Of a stretch of DNA of 64,000 nucleotides, positions 1 through 9,571 are shown piece after piece (the stretch's first letter is position 1; every line of letters starts with the position of its first letter). Made by a program: the position numbers and the translations under genes. The notes below the pieces were generated by a model. It worked only from the letters and a program-made list of their open reading frames with translations. It had not been told where the DNA came from and did not search any database. Where the stretch lies: assembly GCA_964036045.1 (NCBI GenBank), contig OZ038384.1, positions 64,019,355-64,083,354 on the forward strand. Reading direction: 5' to 3'. This DNA is from Eutreptiella sp. 'Long Island Sound 2002'. Taxonomy: Eukaryota; Euglenozoa; Euglenophyceae; Eutreptiales; Eutreptiaceae.

Positions 1-2050
1 GAGGCGAGGTTTGAGGTTCTGAATGCTCTGGTTTTCATGTCTTTATGGTCTGAAGTATCCAGAAATGTCAATGCCTCATTGGGGGTGACTAGGTTGGGTC
101 TGTGGGATCCTGCACTGTGCATGGTATGGAATTGTTGTTCTGAGACGACGATGCTGGTGTACTTTCATACGAGTATGTGTGCATGCCATGGACGTCGTCA
201 TCATCATCTGGATTTGTGTTTGCACATGCAGCATCAAGTTCGGTGTAAGAACAATTTCTGTGGGACAGTTGGACAAAACATGTGCACTATAGTTCTGCAA
301 ATGCAGCTTGTTGGAGGGCCCAATAACAAGGTTGCACCACAAAGGCACATATCAGACGTGGAGCGCTACTTGCACGTGCTTTGGGTCCTGTGTAACCCCG
401 GACCTGCAAGCCCGATGAGAGGTGGCCGGTGGTGTCTAGAAAGAGGGCTCTGGCCAGATGAATTTTCATCAGCCCCTGGGGCGAAGCCTGAGCGGAAGCC
501 TGCTTGTGGCACGGGGCAAGTAGATTGTTCAGAGTTTGGCACACATCTGGTTGACTGTGCCAAGGATCCGCTTGTCTGCACGGCAGAAGGGGATCTGGCA
601 GCGGCTACAAAAATAATCAAGTTGTCTGCAGTACTCAACAATGGCACATCAATGGCACAAACTCCAAGCTTTCAAAGGGTGCTTACTGTTTGAGCATGAG
701 TTTACTGTTTGAGCATGAGTTGCGGTGTCTGATGGGTTACGAAGCACAAGCCTCTCCAAACTGAATGCCCCGCTCATCCCATCGCATCATATTTCAGCAG
801 CAGATCAAAGTGCAGTTGTATCGGCCCCATATTGCCTGCTGCTACACAGTTGTGAACAATTGCTTTGTATGGACATTTTTGCACGGGCTTGGGTATCCAA
901 ATCGGCCATTGCCCCCATGCGGCGAAATACAAACCCATCAAATGACAACGTCCTCAGTCTTGCAGCTCCGGGTTTAACCCTACAACCAAATTGTGAGCCA
1001 ATCTTGCCCTGGCCCTCCAGTTCCCTGATCACCATTCATACCCTGACCCACCCTGCTGTTGCTTCTAACCCTGGACTTTGCACTGACCAAGAACCTTTGT
1101 CTTGACCCATGACCTGCCAATCAACCTACCCCTGTCCTCTTAGAACCTACGGCTGGAGCATCCTGGGCATAGAGACTACCGGCAGAGAGTGTCCGGAGGT
1201 CAACATTAATTGTTTTGGATTGATGCTGAAATCGGGCGGTTGGGGCTGGATAGCTCTGAAAGAAATTGTCCCTCTCTCCGAAAGCTCTGGTAATTCACCA
1301 ACACCCGTGAAAAAGCAGCTCCATACTGAGGCTCCAGAGTCCATAGACCCTGAGCCCAAGCGAAGCACGGGGAACCGCCTTGCCTTTGGCGCAGGCAGCA
1401 CACTCCACTGGCGACACGAGCGAAATGTGTCGAACTGCATCGCACCATTGATGTGTAACACTGTTGTGATCTGGGACCTCTTGGCACTGTGTTACAATGA
1501 TGCAGCAGACATGCCCATTAGTGCCTTCAGCTGTTTGTACAAGTTCATTTGGATGAAGCAGCGTTTGCAGATTGATGAGATTAAAGCGATTTTTTTTGTC
1601 AATCATTTTCTGAGGGTGTTCAGGTACAGTATTTTTTTTCTTTTTGCTTTAAGTGCTGTTGGCCACCCAGCTTTCCGGGTCTCGTTTTGAGGTGAATGTT
1701 GCTCACTTTTGCGCAAAAGGACAAGTGCATGCGAATCTTGGTGATTGACTGGGTGTCTGGTTGGTGAGTAATTGGCACGCACCATTTGCACCTTCAAAAC
1801 CATAGAATGCCGCATCCACTGAACGAAAGAAGGTTGAGGGAGCAAGGTGATGCCAAATCACCTCGAAGAGAGGTTGTTAGATCAAGCGCAGGCGCGGGCG
1901 TCGTACACCCCCCTTTTTTGGGGTCATTCGCGTAGCATACCCCAAGGCATGATATTGGATGTTCAACCCCTTGTAAAATCATTATTTTGCCCAATAAGAC
2001 CATCCCCCAATGGATTTTTTGATTCTGAGGCCTCTATCCCCTAAAACTGG
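1..2050. other. No gene recognised
   Basis: I see no coding region I can support. The open frames here are short, overlap on both strands and show no domain or motif. The only clear structure is a perfect 19-bp tandem duplication at 683-720. Confidence 0.6.
683..720. repeat. 19-bp perfect tandem duplication
   Basis: The unit TTACTGTTTGAGCATGAGT occurs twice head to tail, at 683-701 and 702-720, with no mismatch. This looks like a recent slippage or repair duplication. No function is implied. Confidence 0.9.
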
Positions 2051-2063
2051 ATATCACTTTTTT

Positions 2064-2460
2064 GAGGGGGGGGGGTGGGGGGGGGGTCAAAAGTTTTTGA
2101 TCAGGCTCCAAGCAGTGGGGAAGCTCATCGCTGTTACCAAAAAAACCCCCAACTGGAACCAAATGGCACAATTTGGGGTTTTTGTACGGGATTTTTTTTG
2201 TACTTTTTCTGGTACATTCCGGGGGTTTTTTGGGTGTGTTTAAGGGGATTTTTGGTGTATTCCGGGAGTTTTTTGGTGTGTTTAAGTGGGTTTTTGGCAT
2301 ATTCCGGGGGTTTCTATCGTACAATTTGGGTTTTTTTGTACAATTTTGGGGGGGGGGTTCTGGTACAATTAGGGGGTTTTTATGGTACAATTCATCTTGG
2401 GTTTTTCAGTACATTTCGTTGGATTTTTCTTGGATGTTTTCTGGGAGCCTTTTTAATACC
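2064..2460. repeat. Poly-G run and G/T-rich degenerate tandem repeat
   Basis: A G-run at 2066-2086 broken by a single T is followed by strongly strand-asymmetric G/T-rich DNA. Within it a unit of about 43 bp, beginning TTTTTTGGGTGTGTTTAAG, recurs at 2226 and 2269 and decays to about 2450. The long open frames across it on both strands follow from the low-complexity composition and should not be read as genes. Confidence 0.75.
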
Positions 2461-2922
2461 CCGCGAGAGTCAGTCGGCTGTGGGAGCCCAGGGGGTTAGG
2501 TAGGTGCATCCTGAGAAACGTCCACCCTCCCCCCAATGGCAGACCCTGGTCTACTTGTAGTGCATCTTGGTGATCTGTCCGGGCAGATTTTGGGCATGGG
2601 TAGGAGAGGTGATGGAAGTTCACGGAACTACATGTGATTGTACACTCAGTGTTTCGTTTCACATTGCACTTTGTATGCATGTTGTAGGGGAACGTGAGTG
2701 ATGGGCATTTGGGGCAGGGGCAGAACTGCCGTTTCGTTTCGGGATGTCTGGCAGGGCTAGGTGCAGGCTTACGGCTGTGGCCAGGGCATGGGGTCTGGGA
2801 TGGGGTTTCGGACATGCTTAGGGATGCATGTGGACACAAGGTTAGGACAGGGTTACCGAGCTGGTGGAACCACTCTTGGTTTTGTAACCCTTTTTAGTGC
2901 CTAGGGTGTACCTGACAGGTTT

Positions 2923-2970
2923 AGCAAGCAGCAAGCAGCAAGCAAGCAGCAAGCAAGCAGCAAGCAGGAA
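2923..2970. repeat. AGCAAGC microsatellite
   Basis: Alternating AGCAAGC and AGC units run for about 48 bp. It is a simple repeat and no gene is attached to it. Confidence 0.9.
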
Positions 2971-3041
2971 GCACACGCGAAATGGGGGAAAATCACAGCT
3001 CCGTCGTGGCGCTTCGCATTGGTCATGTATTTCTTTTAGAT

Positions 3042-3189
3042 GCGGATTGTTATTTTTTTTTTGAGGTTGTATTGTTTTAGCTCAAAAAAACAATCCGCAG
3101 TAAAGAAAATATTCTGCGCCAAAAAAATATTCCGCGCTAAAAAAATACTCTGACATTTTTTTTCTGCGCGCAGTATTTTTTTTTAGCGC
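3042..3189. repeat. Two adjacent AT-rich hairpins (MITE-like)
   Basis: The first inverted repeat pairs GCGGATTGTT near 3042 with AACAATCCGC ending at 3098, and its inner arms TTTTTTTGAG and CTCAAAAAAA also pair. The second pairs GCGCTAAAAAAATACT (3134-3149) with its near-complement at 3172-3189. Back-to-back palindromes with A/T-run arms resemble a small foldback or MITE-like element. No target-site duplication was identified. Confidence 0.6.
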
Positions 3190-5916
3190 AAATGCCGCAA
3201 ATTTTAGAAGTGGTCAAAAAAGTGTTATGGGTGACACCCTAGGCACCTGTGGGGGAACGTGGTGTGTGCGGGGACCCCATGACGGCACGGGTGATGAAGC
3301 AAGTTTGATTTTGACCCCCCCCCCCAGCTTGGATTTACACCCTTTTTTCACCCATTTCTACCTTTTTGCGCATTCCCACCACATCCACTCTTTTTCTGGG
3401 TTGATTGCTCCCCACCCATAAGGGACGCTGACCTGTGAGGCCTGACACCAACCCCGCCCCCCCCTCTAGACCCCCTCTGGAGCGCCAGATTAGCAAGACG
3501 AGGTGCTATACAAATGTTGTTTGTTGCCCAGATATGTTAAATGCAATCGTTTGCACAGAGGCATTTTCTGACGTCATCAAGTGGTGTAGATCATCTTCAG
3601 CTGACAGTGATGCCCAGAACGGAGGTCCCCCTTTGGAGCAGGGGGACCTATGCAGAGAGTTGATCGCAGAGGATCACAGGTACTTTCTGAATGTTGTAAA
3701 GTAGGGTACTCAGCCACCTTGGCCAGAGCCCATGTGCACAATTACATTTACTCAGAGAACAGGGTTGGGGTAAGGTGCTCGCAGTGGAGGGCTCTGAGTG
3801 CACGATCAAGTGGCAGACAGAAAAGAAACCCAGTTCCCATTCTATTACAGATGTGTTTCTTACTGCCTTTCATAGCATTCCAAGTTCGGATAGTGCATCA
3901 GAGGCCCCTTTGTATCCGGAGTCTGACCACGAAGCTACTGACCCAAAAACGTCCCTACGCTCAGCTGCTCAGCAGAATACCCAGACGCAGAGTGATCCAG
4001 CCAGGCTTTTTCTGCTCATTTCTCCTGCAGTACAACGTGCCACCCACGTGGCTGTGCTGCAGTGTCTGGCAGCCATAGTGATCAACTCCTTACAACCCTG
4101 CATCCCAACACAACAGTTCGTGCATCAAATGCTCATTTTCTGCGGCTTTCGCAGTCTGCCCAGTCAGTCCCAAGTTCCAGATTCCTTGCTCAGACTTTGT
4201 TCAGAGGCATTGTTTGGTGCACAAAGACGAGTGGTTTGCCTCTGAGAGGTGGTTTTCAAGCATTACTCAGTCGGTGCACAATTTTGCCCATAATTTCATG
4301 CTCAAGTGTTGCTCTTTCCAAATATCTTCAGATGGTGGGTCAACATAGGCCGACCAGGGTGCACACAGGGAGGGATGCAGGTTCTGTATTTGTTTGGGTC
4401 ATGTCCAAAAATCTATGGCACTCCAGCCCTTGTCCACAACGAAGGCATCTTGTGCATCAGTTGCACAGTGACAGGTTCCCACGCCATCAAGTGGGTTGCA
4501 TTATCCATCATCCTCACATAATGTAAGGTGTACTGCAACAGCACGTTCGGAAAGTGCATCTGGCATCAGGCAATCTTGTTGGCAGTATTGTCATGCTGGG
4601 TCACTAGATGCACCGAGCAGTGTGAATCAATGGTTTCTATTGCATGTTGTCTGTAGGGGCAGGGCAGGGACGTGGGGGTAGCGTTATCCATTATTTTATT
4701 TTTTTTTAGTTGTGGATTATTTTTTTAGAGGTTGTAAATTTTTTTATATCCCGAAGTCTGTTCCTGAAATGTTGTTTTATTTTTCTAAGATTTGCAGCGG
4801 ATTCTCATTTAGATCTCATTTAGAGAGCAATGTAAAATTTTAGTCATTTTGGACATTTTTTAGATGTTTCGTATTATATTTTAGATGTTTTTTTGGAGGT
4901 TTCATTATTTTTTAGCGCATCGAAAAGAATTATGTTCACATCTAAAAAAATATTTTCCTCTTTGGATTCGGCCAAAATTTTGGTGGATGCTATCTATGGG
5001 TGTGAGGGACAGCCACACAAAGTATGAGCCATAAACTCAACAGTGGCGGCTGGGAACGGGTGTCGCAAGCGCCGGACGTCCATTTCAAAATCTCCAATTT
5101 AGGGCCAAAATCTGCCTTTTTTTTACCGAAAATTGCCCTGAAACCTGCTGAAAATGGCCAAACGTAGGGAAATATTGGCTACACTTCACATGCAGCTAGA
5201 CTTCCCCATGCCGAGGGGCCCTCTAGGGAGATCTGACTCCACACTATGTCCACGAGCCAGCCCCAAAAGGCCCCCAAAACCAGAATTTGTGCACATTCGC
5301 CGCCAGGACCCCCAGACGAAAAACAGACTATATCTTGGGCTATGTGGCTCAAAACGCGATTTCGGCCGTGCCTAATCCAGCCGCAACCACCCACTTTTGG
5401 CGGTTTCCACCCCTCAAGATTGCCCTAAGCGGTGCCTAGATCCCCGTACATAGGCCCAGTGGGCTGCAACAAGCTGCAAGAGGTCGCCCAAAGAGGTGGG
5501 TGCGAAGATGGGTCAACACGGTCCACCGGGTGCAAAAAAAAAAAATTCTATCAAAACGGGCTGTGTGCGCTGCGGTGGTTTTGCTTGTGTTGACCCGGTC
5601 ACTCATGCGTCCGGTTTCCCGTACCGTCCGTCTCTCCACGGGGGACTCGGCCGGTGCACCGGGGCTGTTTCGTGTGGACGCCGACACCTCCCCTTCGGGG
5701 TCGGAGGACGCCACGCCCGGGTCCGCGTGTGTGTGTGTTTGTGGTTGCGTTCTCGCCCGCCCGGGTGTCGCTGCGGGGCCACCTACCGGTGAGTTTGCTA
5801 AGCCACCAAGTGTGGACGGCAGTCTAGAAGTGGGTGGCCTGTCCCTGAGGATGTGGATGTGAAACATTTATTTTTGGTGCAGGGTGATGGGACATATCAC
5901 TGCTGAGGACATGCCT

Positions 5917-5988
5917 GATGACATCATCAGCAAGGTCACCGATGACATCATCAGTGACATCACTGATGACATCCTCAGCCAAGCTAAA
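5917..5988. repeat. 24-bp tandem repeat, three units
   Basis: Three consecutive 24-bp units begin GATGACATC at 5917, 5941 and 5965. The first two contain the palindrome TGATGACATCATCA, which resembles an ATF/CRE-type site. Read on the minus strand the array gives an 8-residue periodic acidic peptide inside an open frame at 5824-6159 that otherwise has no recognisable feature. A simple repeat is the safest call. Confidence 0.7.
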
Positions 5989-7884
5989 CAAATATAGAAC
6001 AAAGGGTATCCAAAAAACATAAGCAAGGCATAGAAGTATTTTGGCAAACGATTGCGGGTTGTAAACTAAAAGAGAATAGCTGCAAACTAAAGGAACACAA
6101 CTTCTGTGAACAAACACTGCTTGGTCAGAAAAATGTGAGATGTTTTTTAAGATGTGCATTTCAAAAAAGGGTTAGCATATCATGTAGAAAGCGGTACATC
6201 AACAAGGCATGGAATCCCTACAGGCCTGTAAACGGACGCAATACATTACATTACAGTAGTGTATCGGAACGATACAATACTTTATACGTACTGTATTGTA
6301 TCAACCCTGGCATTATGCTTGTCGACCTTGTTGTAATGAACACAAAGGATGAATGGAACTAATGTACAAGGCACTGAGTTCATTGATTCATACACTTGTG
6401 AGTATTCTAATAAGATGATGTCCGTTGAAAAATAGGCTACATAGGCTGGGTCAAGAACCCAACGGTGTGACGTTGCAAGGTGACAAACCAAAGCACAAGA
6501 AGAAAATGAAGAGTTCACTTGTGGAGCAACAAACCAGGTACTTTCTTCCGTTCCGATGCGCCTATCTTACCCACCTCCAATTCAACTTCTCTTCCACTCC
6601 GGTTTCTCCCGCTTCAAGAGACCTCCTGATACCCCATACGTGTAGGCGTAGCAAATCTTGAGGAAAATGTGCCCATTAACGCGTACGAATCTCTTTTTAC
6701 AGAGCCTGCCCGTGCGGGCGGAGGCACCAAACCAGGGTTTAGCCAGATCACAATTGCCGGCCTTCTATCATCCACCGGATTTGCCTTTGCTTCCGATTCG
6801 TGTCCTTTTGGGCAACATGATAGATCTACCACTCTTAGAACCGGATCAGAAGGGTTTTCAATCACCGGGCGCGCATTAAAAGACAGGCTGAGCAACAGAG
6901 AGCACACGCATGCAACTCGAGCACCATGCGGGCAGGTGCACGCGCAGAGGCCGTGATTGAACTACTAGAGGGCATAAATATCTCTCCTATTAACTAAGAA
7001 ACCATTCCATAATAAAATACTTCAAATTCGATGCCCTAAATTGCATGAAGGCAACACAAACAGAAATTGTTGGCTTATTGGCTTCGAAGTGGCACACGGC
7101 ATAAAACCGAGAAGCAGAGTACCGGATAATGTTGGATACCGAGGAACACAAAGCCATTCAAGGGAGAGGGCATGGGACAGGCGTCACTCCTAGCAAACCA
7201 CGCACACAACACAGGAGCAGCCGCAAGACCACGGGGGTGGAAACGAACGCGTAGCACGCGCGGGGCAAAGAAAAGCGGGCAATGCGCGCAAAGGAGGCAA
7301 ACGGACGGACCAGAGGAGTAGAGCAACGGCCAGACGTATCGAAAGCGCCAACCTACAACGGTAAGGAAAGAAGGGTTCAAGAACGGGGAACGCACAATAC
7401 AACCAAGAAGGCCAACAACAAGAGAGGCAGAGAGCGCAAGAAGAGAAAAAAAAGGAGGCGACACAGCAAACACAAGAGGGCACTACAAGAGCATAAAGGG
7501 TGCTATACGATACAACACCTTACGGCAACGGCGTACCAAGCCAACCATAGCACATCGCAGCACCGCACTGCGACAAAAAGCCAACGAAAGGGGCACCAAA
7601 CATCACCAATGCACTGCACCAGCGAGCCAGGCCAACCATGGCACAGCACAACAGGACACAGCACCGGCCTACCAGGCCGACACAAACGTAGTAGGAGCCT
7701 TGCAACCTAATAGGGGAACGGAGGCAGCCAAGGTAGCAGCGGGGACTTAGCCTCACAGGTCCCGGAGTTTGTAGGTAGACTGATGTTGTACGCCCTGCAT
7801 GAAGCACACAGCGCATATGCCAACAACCAAGCCCCTTCGCAATCTCCGTACCAGAGTAACCGTAAGCCTGGGGAAAAGGATACA
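5989..7884. other. No gene recognised
   Basis: The stretch holds a short perfect inverted repeat (6271-6302) and an A/G-biased segment near 7280-7480. That segment is open on both strands and on the plus strand encodes a Lys/Arg-rich low-complexity peptide. No domain is seen and I do not call a gene. Confidence 0.5.
6271..6302. repeat. Perfect 10-bp inverted repeat
   Basis: GATACAATAC at 6271-6280 faces GTATTGTATC at 6293-6302 across a 12-bp spacer. There is no adjacent gene to regulate, so its role is unknown. Confidence 0.8.
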
Positions 7885-8243
7885 CCTAGTGTTCACTGAG
7901 CCCTTGGAGGCTCTACCAAAGGGCAAAGGACCCAAGTACCAGATGTTTGTGTGGGCGCACACCCTCCCAGATGTAGAACTCCGAAGCACACCGGCGGTCA
8001 TACCCTGTTACATGCCAGGGGAGCTGCTTTGTTGGGTTGGGGTCCTCCCATCACTTGGGAAGGGAGCGGTGGCGCGACCTCAAGATAACTCAACACCCCT
8101 CGTCAAGGGAAAAACGTAGTGGTCCATCTTCCTGTTCGTCACAAGGGCGTCACTAGGGGACAAGGGTTGCCCCCCCGGCAATCGAGAAAACCTACGTACC
8201 AACCTCCTTACTTTACACATGTGTCAACAACCTCACCATACTC
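7885..8243. repeat. Dispersed ~360-bp repeat, copy 1
   Basis: The segment from CCTAG upstream of TTCACTGAGCCCTTGGAGG through ATACTC near 8243 is repeated at 14949-15306, and in part at about 24125-24447, with clear but imperfect identity. In the two later copies it lies inside a larger repeated module; here it stands alone. Its right end contains the ATG of the CCCH ORF. On the minus strand part of it is open and conserved among copies (starting MTAGV), but no domain is recognisable. Confidence 0.8.
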
Positions 8244-9241
8244 TTTCTGAGTGTCTATTTTTTTTCGATTTTTCTTTTCGCATCATGCCTGTTAATATGT
8301 GCCGCACCGATCTGGAGCTTGGTCAGAGCCTTCTAGCGCCAGCTTCCAGCTGCACCAGATGCCAAACGCCAGCTGCAGAGCTATCAAATCTGGCGCAAGA
8401 TCAAAATTCCTTATCGCCGCAGTTCAAAAAGACTGGTCCACAACCTCTGTCAGTACATGAAATTTACGTTCTACGCTGCTTTCTACGCTCATACAGACCT
8501 ACGCGCCGTTTCACAGTCCAAAGCTTTCCCTACCGTGCTTCCGTACCGTGCAAGAATGGTGCAAGTTGCCTTTTTCATCCACAACAGCGCTGCTGGTTTC
8601 GACACGAAAATGCTCAAACTGAAGCTGAAACGCAAACAGAAGAATACGACGAGAACGCCAGAAGTTGCGAGCGGCCCTCTAATGAATACAATGAATTACA
8701 AGAACGTGTACGCCACATTCTGCCGAAAAAAGAGTCTACGAAGAACTACGACGAAGTCCGTGCACACAAAAAGTCCGAGAATACCACAAAAGGAAAGTCG
8801 CAATTCGAAAGGCTCGACGCCGTGCAACCCGTAACAAAGGTATGTAATCCGCACGTCTCAAGGTCCACGTCGCCAGCGCAAATAGAGCACAACAGCTCTA
8901 CCTTGAGTACCAAAGCAGTCGCCTACGACCGCCAGCCTACAAGGAAGGACTACAGCGAAACCGAGTACAACAACCCTATCTTCAGTACCAAAACAGCAGC
9001 CTGCGACCGCCAACTCAAATGGGGTGACTACCGCGAAGCCGAGCCGTTCTCTATTTGTCAAGCCGATGACAGAGAAGCAACTCCAACTTCGCACCAAGAC
9101 CCATCCGGTAGCCAAGAGGATCACGAAGCATCTGAATTCATCAAGAGATCCATTGAGCTACAACTGTCGAATGAGGAATTCAACAGGGACTTTATTATCA
9201 AGCAACAAGGCAAGGACATGTCGAACCTGAGTGGAACCTGA
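8219..9241 (+). CDS. Hypothetical protein with CCCH-type zinc finger
   Basis: This is a single 340-codon frame starting with ATG and ending at TGA. It contains one clear zinc-finger-like motif, C111-x5-C117-x7-C125-x3-H129 (CKNGASCLFHPQQRCWFRH). This resembles the CCCH fingers of RNA-binding proteins and of some retroelement ORF1 proteins, although the first spacings differ slightly from the usual CCCH pattern. After the finger the chain is polar, rich in Glu, Gln, Ser and Thr, and contains two similar blocks of about 30 residues (around 216-250 and 247-275), so it is probably disordered. The composition is moderate in GC, unlike the GC-rich block that begins right after the stop. A nucleic-acid-binding protein of a mobile element is possible, but no catalytic partner is linked to it. 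The stop falls inside an 11-bp junction duplication, so the original C-terminus may be lost. Confidence 0.5.
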   Translation: MCQQPHHTLSECLFFFDFSFRIMPVNMCRTDLELGQSLLAPASSCTRCQTPAAELSNLAQDQNSLSPQFKKTGPQPLSVHEIYVLRCFLRSYRPTRRFTVQSFPYRASVPCKNGASCLFHPQQRCWFRHENAQTEAETQTEEYDENARSCERPSNEYNELQERVRHILPKKESTKNYDEVRAHKKSENTTKGKSQFERLDAVQPVTKVCNPHVSRSTSPAQIEHNSSTLSTKAVAYDRQPTRKDYSETEYNNPIFSTKTAACDRQLKWGDYREAEPFSICQADDREATPTSHQDPSGSQEDHEASEFIKRSIELQLSNEEFNRDFIIKQQGKDMSNLSGT

Positions 9242-9244
9242 GTG
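9223..9244. repeat. 11-bp tandem duplication at a composition boundary
   Basis: GAACCTGAGTG occurs twice head to tail, at 9223-9233 and 9234-9244. It sits exactly where the moderate-GC CCCH ORF meets the very GC-rich block, so it may be a footprint of the joining event. The stop codon of the CCCH ORF lies inside the second unit. Confidence 0.85.
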
Positions 9245-9571
9245 GAGCCCGGCGCGTTGTTCCATGGGGGTGGTCTGCGGGCCCCCCCGGGTTGGTCACT
9301 GCGGGGGGGCGATGCTGGTCATGGTTGTCGGGCCATGCCGGGTCCCGGGCGGCTCGGCCGCTGGGCTGGGGCGCGGTCACCGGCCGGTCGGGTGCCTTTG
9401 GCGTGGCCAGGCCTGGTTGGGGTTGATGCGGGCCGCGGCGGCTCGCGGTACCTTCTGGCCGGCAGGCCGGGTTGGTTCGCGACCTGGGGTCGCGCCTTCT
9501 GGGTGCGGCAGCCTGCGGTGGTAGGGAGTGTTGTCGGCGCGTGACCCGGGTGTGGCCCAGGAAGTACGTTC
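9245..9571. other. GC-rich spacer without a recognised gene
   Basis: This is GC-rich sequence between the CCCH ORF and the end of homology between the two copies of the unclassified family. All frames stay open because of base composition. It has no counterpart beyond the end of the plus-strand copy near 19763. Confidence 0.4.

Larger units (their letters stand above)
2461..5916. other. No gene recognised; AT-rich low-complexity stretches
   Basis: No protein domain is recognisable. The stretch contains an AGCAAGC-type microsatellite (2923-2970), two hairpins (3042-3189), a C-run near 3317 and an AT-rich segment at 4684-4965. That segment shares words such as TGCGGATT and TTTTTTAGCGC with the hairpin region, suggesting two decayed members of one small element family. 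Open frames at 3435-4526 and 5436-5867 overlap others and have no recognisable features. Confidence 0.5.

Noticed and set aside
2034-2503. Overlapping ORFs of 118-142 codons in the G/T-rich repeat
   Set aside because: They arise from strand-asymmetric simple sequence.
7282-7710. 142-codon Lys/Arg-rich ORF on the plus strand
   Set aside because: A/G-biased low complexity, open on both strands, no motif and no conserved copy in the window.
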